A DNA stretch of 64,000 nt from Acanthaster planci (lineage: Eukaryota; Echinodermata; Asteroidea; Valvatida; Acanthasteridae): positions 584,637 to 648,636 of the forward strand of contig NW_019091458.1 in assembly GCF_001949145.1 (NCBI RefSeq), given 5' to 3'. Below, in pieces: positions 1 through 13,119 of the stretch. Made by a program: the position numbers and the translations under genes. Position 1 is the first letter of the stretch. Every line of letters begins with the position of its first letter. The notes under the pieces were generated by a model, which had not been told where the DNA came from, did no database searches, and saw only the letters and a program-made list of their open reading frames with translations.

Positions 1-2859
1 CCTGAGGATAAACATCTATTTTGCGGAGAGCAATTCAAAGCAACTGAAAGTGTGAAGGAGTTGAAGAAACACTACCAAAAAAATCAATCCAGATTTACTG
101 TGCGCATGAGTTGCAAGAGTTAAAACCATAGTCCCTGCTTGTTGAAAGGACATCTCCAGTAGGAATGAAACGTCATAATTCAGTTTGCATGTTATTCGGT
201 TTACTGGTGTCAGTTTCAATCCGTTCTCATGTGGTGCCTGTAATGGCATAATTTGAGCCGCATGCTGCAGATTTTTTGCAGGAAATGTTGCATGTTGTAA
301 AGACAACGTGCTCTCCAGTGACTAATAATTTTTAGATGCATTTGTCAAACCCCCCCCTGAGAAACTAGTGCTACACATGCACAATTTGTTTAATGCAAAT
401 GAAAATGAAATTGAACATAATCAACATGGAGTCTACCGATGAAACTCTACAGATGGCACCAGACACACATGCAGGCAAAACAAGAATGAAATGGGCCTGA
501 AGACCAATCAACCAATGGTTGGTCAGACGACACAAAGTCGGCAGATCCTCAAAAGAAAAAGCGACTTAATCGAAAAAAAAAAAATTGAAGGCGGGGGGGA
601 GGCCACAAACATGGTTGACTGAGAAAGGAAAAGAGGACTGAACATTTGTACACAGAAATGAAGGTCACTGCTGTGGGAGACAAGCTTTCAGCAAACACAG
701 CCGCAGACTGGGGTGCCAAAGACTGGGTTGAATGACTGGGAGAATTTGTCAAGCACTTAACAAGTGCAAACCTATACCTACTGAGCAGAATTTGGAGGAG
801 GGAGGGGAGAATTCAGGGGCAAATGTTCAGACAAGAAGAACGGACAACAAAGGAAATCAGTGAATTGGCGTCTGAATGGCCAGGGTTGGAGAGTTTGCGT
901 GTAGCAGTGGTGTGTCCATTGTTCAACATGCTAGTTAAGCATGAACTAACGTCTTTCCTTCCTTTTTTGAATGGGGGGGGGTGCCTGGAGCCTGGGAAGT
1001 GGCCTAATGTGTCCATTCAGGATGGCCAGTCAAATGGGGGGCGGTGTGTACAGAAAGAGTGTAAAGGGCAAAGAAATAGGCTGGCCAATGAACCTGCTTA
1101 CAGGTGAGCCACAGATGGACTTGACAAACCATCCTTATCCACTATGGTCCTGACGAATACCAACGTAGCCACTGCCCTCTTCACGACAATGGAACATGCG
1201 TGGCCAGACAGCAAAGAATGAATCGTTCTTCACCGAGAAGAATGTTTGAAATTTGACACGATTCTCCTCGTCAAAAACCGTGTTCCTTACCCTTTCCCTT
1301 CCCATCCCGCTGTTAGTTTTGGACAATAACCATAACAGCTAGAAACCCAGGCTGCGAGACCAAGTGACGTTTCTTCTGATCCAGCTGCGACATGCTAGGG
1401 GGTCCGGGGGATCACTATAATTGCAAACTTTCACATGTCATTGGCCTCGCAAATTATACAGCAATGCATCCTGGGATACTTGAGCTGAAAGGGCAAATTT
1501 ACATGAAAAACAGGCATATTGTTAGCCTCACCTTAGGCTGGCTTGTCTGGGCATGTATTGTGACTGCACCATTATTTATGTATTTGAATGAACATCCAGA
1601 CATACACATGTACATATGCGTGTATGCATGAGTTCTCAAAGTAACATTTATGTAATGCAAATTGCTACAACAGCCCTACATGTACATGATTTTTCAACAC
1701 ACTAGTACTATTTTAAAATCAGAATCACTTTGTATCGACAGCTCTCATTCACCAAGTTCACTTGGAAACAAAGAACGTAGAAACAAAGACAGTTCGCGCC
1801 ACTGTTGACAGCAGCTCCCACTCATAAGACCTGATGCACTTCTGGATTTAGACGAAACAAAAAACTTCAATAAACCAGTCAGGCATCAATATACTTCATT
1901 TGTACACAATTTCACGAGTCTGAACACTCCAATGAACCCATTGTTCTCTCTGCTCAAGTCGCCCTGACAACAGCCCAAGAAACTTCAACACATCATGAAA
2001 TAAAAGCATTTTTGAGGATTCTGAGGAAGACACTTCTTTGTGGAATTCATCTAGACTTCAAATGCGCTGCAATAAACCGCACTTCTATTTTAATACCAAA
2101 AGCCCAAACAAAATCAAATCAGATTTGACGGTGGTATTGTGTTGGCTAAATGTGTTGGCGTAATGATAAAAAATCCACATATTGTCCGTGTTTACACTCT
2201 TCCATCTCTGCCATTAAATTTGGTCACCATTCAATGAAGTTTTATGATCAGTGTAAACCAATATCGTTAATTGCAAATTGGTTTCCATTCTGTGTCCGTG
2301 AATACTGCAAAGAACGCATTTGGCGGCCTTATCTGATTACTCCAGCATAATTGGACGATCAGTCTCAATGGAACACTTTTCCGGCAATTCTAATCTCCAT
2401 TGTTAAATGCTTACCCAAAAGTTTGATAAGAATTTTTTAAACGAACAGTCTCTGCTAATTATTACAAATAAAAATATGGCTGTGTAATGAAAAAAAAAAG
2501 GGGAATGAACAAACAAACCAAATGCCTGTCATACTGAAACAGGCATCCAAGATTTGACTAATAAAGACTTTTAAAGTTGGTCTACTCCATGCCATGAACA
2601 CATTTTACATGTGCATCAACATTCTCCACTCTTACTTCAACCAAAGATGATTTCTCTTTCACTGAAGACAATAAAAAGATGCACATCAACAGGGGAAAAA
2701 GCAATCAGCATGTTGGTCACTCTAACTCTACAAGCACAAAGAGTTCAGAGTCTTACTGATGCTTCCATTTTTTCCTAAAAAGGGAATTTCAATATGACGG
2801 TACGACTTTGGAGAATGGGGACAGTTATCCCAAAAGAGGGCATCCGGGAAGGAACAAAA

Positions 2860-2882
2860 GAGAGAAAGAGAAAGAAAGAGAA
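2860..2882. repeat. GA-rich microsatellite
   Basis: Imperfect purine run built from GAGA and GAAA steps. It is a simple sequence with no sign of function. Confidence 0.8.
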
Positions 2883-3618
2883 CTGTAATGTTGTTGATTA
2901 ATAACAGAAAATTTTGACATCAATGTGCAGTACGCACATCACAAACATGACTCTACATTCACGTCCTAAAATGGTATAGTTTCTGCTCAAATGTCATCTT
3001 GCACATTTTTTCTTCTTGATAAATTTCAAAAATTCAAGCTAACAGCCAGAAACCTGAAATTCCAGATGAGTTGAGTTCCTTGAATGTGCAAAAGCCTTAG
3101 ACTACGTGTGACCATCGATTGGCTGCACAAGTAACCAACTGTGGAGTGCTGAAATTGTAGCCAATAAAACGGTGAGAGAGAAAGATGACAGCTCGACTTC
3201 TACATCATTTGTCCCTTCCCTACAACAAAATGAACAAATTTATTGCCGTTTCCCTCCCCCTTTCTCACAAGATTAATTTGCCGAGTGGCAGGTGAGGTGG
3301 GCAGCTCAGAGAGTGCAAGAGACATGAGAGTTAAGGACAAAGCAATGATGAACCTGTTGTTTCTGCCCAGTAACTGAACCGAGAAAATATCGTCACTCCA
3401 AGCAGGGGAAAAAAGTCATCAACTTTTTCAAAAACTTAGCGGTTGTGTTCACTGGGCAAAAAAAAAAGGATGACAAGGGGGCGCGGAAAGATATTATAAC
3501 CCTGTCTGTTTTCATTTTTTACGGTTAGCAGACAAAGCTATCCGTGTTGTATCATCAGCCTTTACGGTCACAATGCACAGACAGAAAAAACAAAAACAAA
3601 CAAGCCCTCCTACCGCCA

Positions 3619-3633
3619 CCCCCCCAAAAAAAA
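3619..3633. repeat. C7A8 junction tract
   Basis: Seven C are followed directly by eight A. The same oligo(C)-oligo(A) junction, or its T/G complement, recurs at 8242-8256, 10844-10860, 15463-15479, 42038-42053 and 45218-45232. Confidence 0.85.
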
Positions 3634-4245
3634 GAAGGGAAAAAAAAACACTTCACAATTTGGGGACTTTGACAGACAGCTGTATATTAAGCAGGTGTTA
3701 AGGTAAACGGGAAGTTGGTTGCACATTGGAATATGGCAAGCACACGGGTAATGGTTGAGGCACTGGGCTGTACACATTGCATTTAATGGTCTAGATGGCT
3801 GTGCCAAATCATATTTTCAAGGCCCGATAATAAACCTAACCTTGCCAATGGCGTATCCTTGGGATAGGACTCTAAGCTTTTTCATTGTTTTTTTCAAATT
3901 ATATAATGCTTTAGCTCCGCTCCTTATGTAAAATGAAACAGTTGGTGAACAACAGCGCAAGGTGGGCATAAAAATAAAAAGCTCACATGTGCACTTTTGA
4001 CAGCGCTTGCCAAGGTTCATTCTGTATATATCACAAACATACACGTGCTGTATGTTACGTGCAAACCCCCCCCAACATGATACAATTACTTCCAAGGTGG
4101 GGTTTTAAGCCAAGCATGTTGACTGAGTAAAGTTCAGACCACACAGTGTACATTGTAACACGACACGAACATGAACGCTGTAAAATACCATTTCTTACAA
4201 AATACATCATCAGTAAGCTTTTAAGGATGAGTCAGTTTGATTAAC

Positions 4246-4295
4246 TGAATACTCAAGTATTCAATCTTTCATTCCACTGAATACTTGAGTACTCA
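4246..4295. repeat. inverted repeat of two near-palindromic 18-mers
   Basis: The arms 4246-4263 and 4278-4295 are reverse complements at 17 of 18 positions and are separated by 14 bp. Each arm is itself close to a palindrome around an ACTCAAGTAT or ATACTTGAGT core, so the arms also resemble each other directly. A short hairpin or a small element end would fit. No flanking duplication was seen. Confidence 0.7.
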
Positions 4296-7200
4296 TTGTA
4301 CCAAATTCATGTTGAGGTAGAAATGAAATGTATGCATATTTTACATAAAAGTAAACAAAAAAATGGAAACCTTCGATGAAAAGGGAGTTCGGCCTTTCTG
4401 CTTTGCCTTACTAGTCATAAGCATTAAGCTACATTTAAGTTTACATGTTAAATTTGGAATATGTCTTTAGACTGCAAAATTTTACACAAAGAAATGATTT
4501 TCACCTCTGAATGTGCAACTTTGAAAATAAATGTTTGAATATTTGATAATGAATTGAAAATATGAATAATCAGGATGGCTTGATGTGCTTTTGCTTCTCA
4601 GCAAAGTGAACTATAGATAATCAGATATCAAGTTGGGTCTGCAAACAGCTTTGACCAAACATCTGAAATTACAACACCGCACAAACTGAGTTTGAAACCA
4701 AGACTGGTGCATGTACTTTTTCTGTTGATTATTTCCTACTGTAATCTACAGCTGCACATAATGTCATCGTCTCTCCGTCAATTTTCCACGTCTTGCAGGC
4801 CAAGTTCAAAGTTCTACCAGAATTATTCAGGAAGACGAATCCATCCCCTCAAGGGCGGAGGGGATGGGGAAATTGGATGGCGAGCGGGTATTTTGTCAGA
4901 ATTAGTTTACGCCCTAAAGTGCGGCATGAACCCCAGCCCATTAAAAAAAAAAAATAAACCCAACCCTGACAGCTCTATCATGCCATCTTATCAAATATTT
5001 ACCCCCAAATACAATTATGTTGCCGATTTATTTTGGCCATGTGCATCTTGGATAGATGATAACTTTGCAAGATAGGATGGGGGGGGGTTGACTTCATGCA
5101 CGCACTCCCTTCCCTTCTCACTCACCAGTATCATTTCACGGATGTACCAACACAGAAATGAGTAGATTAACAACGATCGCACATTCAAACAGCATGCCCG
5201 TCAGCTACAGCTTTTATTCTAACTCGGGTTTCTCCCTCCCGTATCCCCCGCTCATTCTAGCATTTTTTTTTCATCGGCACCAGCCTCACTGTTGGCACGC
5301 CGAGCAGACGTCACTAGTTGCAGCAGGAAGATGCCGAGCTCTTGGGGGGGGGGGAGAATGAGAAAAGGGTGCAACGCCACCTTGGAATGACTCTTTGCAG
5401 AGATGACCTACGGGGCTGCATCCAGAAGTCAGTGCACTATGCCAAAGGTTGTTATTAGTGCACACTATGCAGGACAAGTTAGGGCAGCTCGCAGCCTGCC
5501 CTGTATGGGCAGACAGATGGGCAGGCCAGTGCCCGGGCCCACCGACCACTGTTATCTTGGTTCAAACACCTCTGCTGCTGATTGCATGAGATAAAAGACC
5601 CCAGAAGATCATTCCCTTAGCTTTATTCTACTGATGGCATCTTTGAGAATTAAGGCAGGAACAACTCATTCAACAGCAATGACATATACTGCTTTCTCTC
5701 TCCCCCCCCCACCCGTTTGTTTGTTGCCCAGCAAGTACTTTTCACCACGTTCTGAGGATTTCAGTTTGATAGAACACATTTGTTTACAGTCCAAATTCAA
5801 CTGACAACTTGACCAAAGTCTACATGCAGCAGCAACAGTTTTAACTGACACTTCATTTATTGACATACATTGTACAGTGGACTGTTTTTATTTTGTAGCA
5901 GAAAAGAAATGTTCCTGTAACTATACATGTACATGTGAATGTGGATCACGAAACCAAATTATTACATGCCGAACGTTGCTTTCAGATGCTGCTGTAGGAA
6001 TAATAAATGGGGAAATTAATACCAGAAGAATTGAATTTGAACAGCTAATATATTTGTTTGATAGTACCAGAAAATAATGACATCTGCATGTTAATGAGCC
6101 TACAGTAAAACTTTAATTGGGAATGTATTTTGTGCAAGTTTTATTCCTTTTTTTAAACTTGACATTCCTCTTGGGCAATCACATTGAAAACTGTGCTTTG
6201 TTGTTAAACATTTAAAGGTTTCAATCCTTTTCCTGACAAATGAGGGCACTGTTACTTTAATGTCATTTAAAAAGACACTTCACTTTAGAGGTTTCCTGCT
6301 CAAACTCTGATCCCAAAATATGCTCTCCCAAAATATCTGTGAAAAAATTTTGCTCACTGGCCAAAAGGGACTAAAACGTCACTGCATCAGCAAAGAAAAG
6401 AAAATTTAAGACAGGGAAAAATCCACAATTCTAGCTAACTTTGGTGCTGAAAAAAATGAGGCTTCTTCCTGAAAATGGCATAAAAGTTTTTCGCACAAAA
6501 CTACAAATTTTCATAGGCAAAAATAATAAAACACCGAAATGCCCTTCAAAACAGTGGAAACAAAACTGAAATACTATCGAAGAGCATTTACTAAAACAGC
6601 AGTAAAGCCTGCATTTTTTCTGCCCTTTTACGGTCGGAAATGAACGGCAGAAGAAAACATTGTTGATTGTTGAACCTGTCACAGTTTGTATCTAATGCAC
6701 CCTAATTTGCAATACACCACCTTTCATGGGGTGAATTCCCCATAATGCAACTCTGAAGCAGGGCAACACTGGCCAACTGGCCCAGTTTGAGCCCGTTAAA
6801 AGCATTCAAGAGGCTAGGTGTGTACATGTAGGTCGCCACAGAGAGGAAATACAATTAAAATGAAAACATTTGAATCTGCACTGATTTCAAGTGCTGAACT
6901 TCATTTCCATTTAGTGTCCAGAACAGAAAAAGGGTACACCTGATCTTACTTTGGGGCCTTTGGAGTAAGTGCTTTCTCACAGTTTCAATAGATGGAAAAT
7001 TCTAACAGGTTGTAAAATTGAAATGAAGGGGTTCCTCAGCATGTTACAGTGTAAACCTTGCACTCTGTAGATGGTGCCTAGGCTGAATGTAATTTCCTGG
7101 GGTCAATGACTTAAACATCAATTTTGGCACAGCTTATTTGATCGAAGTCCAGACGCACACTCAAATATTTGCAAGTTTTCAATAAATTTGAGAGCCTGTC

Positions 7201-7345
7201 TGTCTTAAGCGGCCACTGTACTTAATACTAAGATCTTGCCCTTTGCGGAAGGAAAACAAGAAAAAAACAAGCACAGTTCACAGATAAAATGCTGCAAAGC
7301 TGGAAAGACCTCAAAATAAAAAAACAAACAAACAGAAAGCTTCAA
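4296..7345. other. non-coding stretch
   Basis: Mostly AT-rich, with a GC-richer patch at about 5260-5600 that contains a long G run near 5342. Frames there are open on both strands, as GC-rich low-stop DNA tends to be, and none resembles a known protein. A tract at 6320-6660 is rich in A and T runs. I see no RNA gene. Confidence 0.55.
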
Positions 7346-7778
7346 TAAGCCCTTTGCGAGTTAAATCTGAATAAAATCTGGTACACTGAGTTATCTGATT
7401 CCACATAAACATAACAATTTGAATTCCCCAGACTAAAGACGCTGATCTCGTGTAACCAAGCAAAACTCGCCTTGAATCACAACGTGGGAGACTGCCTCAG
7501 TTCATAGGACAGGCGGCCAGTCTATTTCTAAACCCAAGTTTATTTTGTAAGCCAGGTAGACAGTCTATGTGTCATTTTGTTTTGCCTAAAATAAAAAATA
7601 CTTTAGCAAATCATCACTACCTAGAGAAATGTAAACAAAAATAGGGCACCGATTGTATTTTTATTAAGGCAGCACCTTGCAGAAAAATAATTAAATATTG
7701 CTGAAAGGAAATAAAACTTTCCCATTTAACGGGAGAACTCTGTAAGTTTATTTCAGGTTTGTTTATAATTTGGGCACT

Positions 7779-8024
7779 TTAAACAGCGTAGGAACAGTGA
7801 GAGGACTCGCAGATTGACAGAGACGAGCAGATTTTGGTGCAAGTCTTCCGTCTTTCAATCTTGGTCATGAGTTCACCATGAGCTCTCTTCATGGCAATAT
7901 GCTGAGCTAAAAAGGGGTTATTTCCTCCAGAGCTTGTGGTGAGTAAATCTTTCATGTGGTTTCTTGTGCCAGTGAGGTTTACGAAAGGATGCATGTAATA
8001 ACTTTCTGTCAGTTTGGGATGCAT
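7779..8024 (-). other. unexplained open frame inside the inverted-repeat element
   Basis: The reading frame ends at a TAA and its C-terminal 50 or so residues are fairly complex, with runs such as NPFLAQHIAMKRAHGELMTK and a Cys/Ser-rich tail. No domain or transposase catalytic motif is visible. A second frame (7918-8118) overlaps it, so an old frameshift is possible. It may be a captured gene fragment or simply a chance open frame. The plus strand carries a splice-donor-like GTGAGT at the same place, which weakens the coding reading. Confidence 0.15.
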
Positions 8025-8241
8025 AAATTTTAGGATTTGTACCTCCGTGCTCTAGCCACATTTTGTTCCATGGCCCACAAACTGTATGCATGCACATGTA
8101 CGACATGTAAGTGTTCAATTTGAGCCGTGACTGTGCATTTATTCGTTGTATCCTTACTCGTTATTTGATACTTAACCCTCACTATCTTTTGTTTGTATTT
8201 TTATATTATTTACAGACGACCTAGTAACACACCCAGGGATA

Positions 8242-8256
8242 TTTTTTGGGGGGGGG
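8242..8256. repeat. T6G9 junction tract
   Basis: Six T are followed by nine G, the complement form of the recurrent C-A junction tracts. It lies inside copy 1 of the inverted-repeat element. Confidence 0.85.
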
Positions 8257-8504
8257 CCAAGACATCAGAAATAAAGACGAAATGGTCAGGTGCAGGCTGT
8301 AACGGGACATGTGTTGCACACGCCTTGTCTTCGGTGTCAAGCACATGCTGTCCCAAATAATACTGAAGGCCGACCCCCTCCCCCAGTGGCATCCCACTAC
8401 AACAAGGTATAGCAACAGTGTCTTCAGTCTGGGGAATTCAAGTTGTTATGTTCATGTGAATTTAAAAAACTCAGTGTACCAGATATTAATCAAATTTAAC
8501 TTGC

Positions 8505-8851
8505 AAAAGGCAATACTGTTGTGAACCAAGCCAGAGATCTTGACCAACAAGTTTCCCAAAAGGCAATACTGGTGTGAACCAAGCCAGGGATCTTGACCAA
8601 CAAGTTTCCNNNNNNNNNNNNNNNNNNNNNNNNNNNNNNNNNNNNNNNNNNNNNNNNNNNNNNNNNNNNNNNNNNNNNNNNNNNNNNNNNNNNNNNNNNN
8701 NNNNNNNNNNNNNNNNNNNNNNNNNNNNGGGGTCTTGACCAACAAGTTTCCCAAAAGGCAATACTGGTGTGAACCAAGCCAGGGATCTTGACCAACAAGT
8801 TTCCCAAAAGGCAATACTGGTGTGAACCAAGCCAGAGATCAACAAGTTTCC
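8505..8851. repeat. 53-bp tandem array, interrupted by the assembly gap
   Basis: The unit starts AAAAGGCAATACTGGTGTGA and is 53 bp long. Copies start at 8505, 8558, 8753 and 8806, and a partial copy ends at 8752. The last copy is truncated and has lost six bases within GATCTTGACCAACAAG. Sequenced copies differ by only a base or two, so the array is young or homogenised. The unit begins with the AAAAGGC that ends the right arm of the neighbouring element (AAAAGGCTTA in the other copy). The repeated open frames on the minus strand are a by-product of the repeat, since 53 is not a multiple of three. Confidence 0.92.
8610..8728. other. assembly gap (119 N)
   Basis: A run of 119 N lies within the 53-bp array. 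The distance between equivalent unit starts on either side (8558 to 8753) is 195 bp, or 3.68 units. The gap length is therefore unlikely to be the true missing length. Confidence 0.98.
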
Positions 8852-10035
8852 TGGGATGGGGATGACTTCAATCAATCAGGAAAATATACTTTAAAAAAAT
8901 TTTCATTGATTTCAATTCTTTTGTTAACAATGCTGATATTGGTCCAGATTTCAAATTTTAGTTCTGCGGGTTTGCTAAATGGTAAGAAATTCCTGGGAGA
9001 AACTATAAAGTCAATCAAAAGCAGAGTTTTGAGGCAGGGCCAGCCAGTATTTAGAAAAACATATAGAGAATACATATCTAGGTACTCCTTCCCCCATCTC
9101 ATCCTGATGGGGGCTGACAACGAGTAGCTTTTGTTGCTGTGAGGGGGTACAGTATTGCATGAGCCCAATCTAGATGTCAAGTGAAACCCAGACTCTTTTT
9201 TTTTTACCTTTTTCATATTTTTATTTTATTTCATCCTCAAGCAGAGTTTCAGACTCTTTTGAAATTCATTTCAAGCCCTGGCTTTCAGACAAAACACGCT
9301 CATTGGCTTAATTGGCACTGAATCGCAAAGGAAGCTGCCCCCGTCAGTGCAGGCACTCAGCCGGAGTGGCACAGTGGCTTGCGCATAAATCATCCCCGGG
9401 TCAATAACAAAATGTTGTCACATTAATACGGCGTGATGTTGGCCAGGATGACACCATGCCAAAAACCATTTAGTTTTTCCCTCCAATATTTTACCCTTCT
9501 CACCTAGGACAGGAACTCCAACGAAAGAAGACCTTTTGATGAGATGACGGGGGAGTTAGTTCAGGGTGCACACTCAAATGTAAAAAAATCAAAAGAAATA
9601 GGCCTCATATCTGACGGCTTACTTTGCCTCCAGAACATGTGTGGTACTAAGATGACACAAAATGCACCTTCAGCCAATGAAATTCTCTAATTATATCCTG
9701 GCCAACATGAACCTCCAATCATGACAATTGAAAGTCATCGGTGCGCTAATCCAATGACCAAAGCTAACAATTGCAATTCTCCACTGCATCGCCGCTAAAA
9801 TCAATCTGTCTTCTTTGCCTCTTCTTTTGCGAGAGCCTAATCTAGTACAAAGACTGCTTAGGCACCTTACTCCCACACATCACAACGGGGCATCTGCCTA
9901 ATCGAAATCCTAACAATGCCAAGTCATGCAAGTGTGCATAAATATATAACTAGACTTGTATACTGGCACATTTGATGCAGCACAAAAGAGGACACTAGAA
10001 ACAGTGGTTGCTAGGCCTGGAATTACGCCACTTAC

Positions 10036-10160
10036 CTTGTACCTAGAAGCTTTATCTTTGAGGCATATGTTCGGCACCTTATCAGCTTTTTCTGTGTCAT
10101 TTCTTTCTTATTGTGAGATAAACGGTTGAAGAGTTTTTGTTGGGCATAATTCTTTACATG
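10036..10160 (-). other. possible exon end with strong donor
   Basis: On the minus strand TACAAG is followed by GTAAGTGG, a near-consensus donor. An open frame extends back at least to about 10160. No pyrimidine-rich acceptor was found upstream, so the exon has no supported 5' edge. A chance donor is quite possible. Confidence 0.15.
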
Positions 10161-10843
10161 GATAACCTTTTCAAGTCATAGAGGTGTAGATAAAAATGAA
10201 ATTTGACACATGAAAAACTATATATATAAAAAACATGACACAAGAACGTATTGGGGGACTGTGGGTAAAACTACCAAAAAAGTACTTTAGCTTCAATTTA
10301 ATGCAGACAATTCACTGTAGATAAGCTTTTCACACGTGCCACAGTAGAATCCCTTTGCATCTGATGTAAATTCTGAAGAGAGGCTTTTGTTCCGGCGAAT
10401 CAGAAGCCATCAAAAACTCACTTTGCGTCCCTTTGCATTCCGCTGACAAAAACGGGACTTAAATATTAACTCAGAGATTTAACTTTCCATTCAGCCCAAT
10501 TGAATTATACTTCATGCAGGTACAAAAGGCCTTCCCCTGATTGCTTTGATCAAAATCGCCAGCCAAAAATTAATCGCCACAACAATTGCACCGAGTGGTT
10601 TTGCAAATATTGGGTAGCTGTCTCCACTCCATTTTTCTTCCCCCCCTTTTTTTCAGGTGACTTCAGATGAATTGGGGTGAAGTACCAATGGACTCATAAT
10701 TTTAATTGGTAAATTTTGTTCTTGCTTTTTATTTCTTTTTATTCTATCTATTTTGTCTTTCTTTCACAGTACACACTTTACCTTGTGAAGTAATTCCTAG
10801 CTGTCTCAGAGTCATCTCCATCAATTTTGGAAAGAAACACCAA

Positions 10844-10860
10844 CCCCCCCCCCAAAAAAA
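10844..10860. repeat. C10A7 junction tract
   Basis: Ten C are followed directly by seven A. This is the longest C run of the recurrent junction tracts in the window. Confidence 0.85.
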
Positions 10861-13119
10861 GTGAGAGTAGATAAATCAAATTAAGCACAGCTTTCCACCA
10901 ATCTTATCAGGGAAATGAACTCCATCTGAGCTGACAGTAAATGTGTCACTCTATGGAGGGCAATACTGGCAAACGTGTGCCTGTGTGTTGGGGGGGGGAC
11001 TTATAAACATTGATCTGCACTCTACATTCTCATCTGAAAAGCCAATGCAGGTATTCTTTCAAAACATAGTAACAGGGGGAAAAACATAGCTTCAAAATTG
11101 GTTCAGAAAATCATGACATAAACGTGGCAATTCAAAATACAGTGCACCACCAAGAGGCTGCCTCAAACAGGTAATTTTTCATGTTTACAAAAGCATGGCC
11201 GCCTTGTATGGCTTTGTACTTGAGCATGTGTCAGTAGACCACTTGGGGAAATTTGCAATATTTTTTAATCTTCTCTCCTGACAAACAAATACTGAGTATA
11301 ACTCAAGTTCTCCATGTGCAGCTGGGGGAGAAGAGTTTGTGGACAATTTCCCACAATATACTGCGAAAAAATGGCCTCCATGGCGCCCCTCTTGGTGGCA
11401 CATTGTACTGTTCATAGCCTGTATTGAGTAAATGCAATACGGAAAGAGAGATAAGCTGACTAAAGGAAGAAACCTCATAGTTGAGGGTTTGTTCTCTGTG
11501 CTCTCTGTGAATACCACATTTGAAGTAAAGTTTGATTTTAGATTGAAATTCATGAAGGAGAAAACCCTGGAAGCGAGCGCTGTGAGATTGTTGCCAGATG
11601 AAATTGCAGCCACTGTCTTTCTCTGTGGACATTTCACATGATTGGAACCAGAGAAAATATCTGGACAGGCCCCTATGCACAAGTGTTGGAGCGTGTGCGT
11701 CGTCATGAATCCTTGCATTAAAGCGCCCATTGTACTATTAAAAACTGACCCCCAAAAAGTACAGTGACAGCTGCATAGAACTGTTGAGGTTAGAGGGAAA
11801 ATACAGGGAAGTAAAAAGGATCATAATTGCTCAACATCAGGTGTGGGAAAGATAAATGATGTGGGTTGATGTACACACCATGTAGCTATGAAGACCTGTC
11901 TGTATTATTTAAACATTTGACAGCTAACGAAGTATCAGAGAATACTGTCACATCTAAAAACTAAAACTTTGAAAAAGCATTCAGTTACATAATGTATTGA
12001 AACCCATCATAATTACACACAGTTCACCCTTGTGTATGAGTACAGTACATGTACAAGACTGATGCATATGTGAGGAATGATTTAAATATACCTTTTTTCA
12101 GAAATGACAATAGAGCCTGAACAAACAACTCTTCATTTTCCTGCACTAATACAGTAATACTCAAAAGCTATGCATTTCCCATCGCCGCATAGCTTCAGTA
12201 AATTTGCACTCCACTCTTGCGTACAACCTTGACTTCATACTAGGTTCAGCCCAGGCGGCATTCAGCCGGCCAGTCCAATTAATTTAATTGGTGCATCAAG
12301 AGCGTGCGTTTGATTTTGGGGCTGTTTAGCCTTCATGCATCAGTTCAAGATTCCAAGCCCAGGTACCGTTAGGGAGGAAGGAGGGGGGGTCTATAGACAT
12401 GAAGCGTGAGACTTAATACGCTAAAACTTAAACGGAGCTGAAGTGGATAATGAGATGCTTTGATGACTTTCTAACCAGGCAAATATAAAATGAATGGGGG
12501 GAGGATTGCAGACTAGACAGTCTAAAAAGAATTCCAAGAGAATTTACCAATTTTTCAATTCTATCGAAGCTATTGTTCAAATGAAAAGTTGGCTTTTGTT
12601 CACAGATGGCAGCATGTCAAAGGTACATGCCTTACCCCCTTTCACTACAAAGTTTAATACATGTGTGTGTGCAATGCTCCCCCTCCAAAAAAAAGAACAA
12701 ACCCCTTTATGAAAATTTAAAGCTCCCTTCACAAGTTCAACTGGCAATAAAATACTGTCTGATTGATACATGCTCTAGATTAAAAAAATATTACTCCACT
12801 ACCAGATTTTAAAGACAGGGTCATAGATGATCCCGTTCCCAATTCAAGGCCCAAGTACATTGTGTCATGACCACGTCAGAGAAAACTAACAGCGTTAGTA
12901 TGTTTGTATGCAAGTCCGATTTGAGTGCTTTTCACAAGTCAAGTATCTATTATTCAAAGATTCTAAGTTGCAATGAGAGTAAATAAATGCCCACTTTTGG
13001 TTCATGAAAAGATTTCAACCAATCTGTTCTGCAATTAACTTGAGATGAACTGCAGATCCACTGGCACGTCAATACTTGGAAATGACCAAGAACGGGACAG
13101 CACGTGCTCTACTCCAGAC

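Larger units (their letters stand above)
1..4245. other. non-coding stretch, AT-rich
   Basis: No open frame here looks like a protein. The longest frames are short and low in complexity. The stretch holds a GA-rich microsatellite at 2860-2882 and a C7A8 junction tract at 3619-3633. A minus-strand frame at about 1135-1310 has unremarkable but protein-like composition; it starts after a CAG at the end of an A/T-rich stretch and ends in a TAA, and no poly(A) signal was seen downstream of it. I see no RNA gene here. Intron or intergenic DNA is the likeliest reading. Confidence 0.6.
7346..8511. mobile_element. long-arm inverted-repeat element, copy 1
   Basis: The left arm (7346-7445) and right arm (about 8406-8511) are diverged reverse complements over about 100 bp. 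Both share motifs such as GGTACACTGAG, and CCCAGACT followed by AAGAC. The same arms flank the shorter element at 16110-16470, so this is a repeat family and not a chance inverted repeat. The interior is about 960 bp. It has a minus-strand open frame (7779-8024) of unknown meaning and no recognisable transposase. No target-site duplication could be defined. The right end merges with a 53-bp tandem array. It is probably a non-autonomous DNA transposon or foldback element; the superfamily is unknown. Confidence 0.75.

Noticed and set aside
8452-8875. Minus-strand frames with repeated GKLVGQDPWLGSH-type segments
   Set aside because: They are translations of the 53-bp tandem array across the N gap; 53 is not divisible by three and the repeat appears in several frames.
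10629-10710. Plus-strand acceptor look-alike after a C/T-rich tract
   Set aside because: All three frames after the AG close within about 24 bases and no good donor follows.
11185-11730. 181-codon minus-strand open frame
   Set aside because: No domain, no splice edges, AT-rich composition, and a second overlapping frame on the same strand and one on the other.
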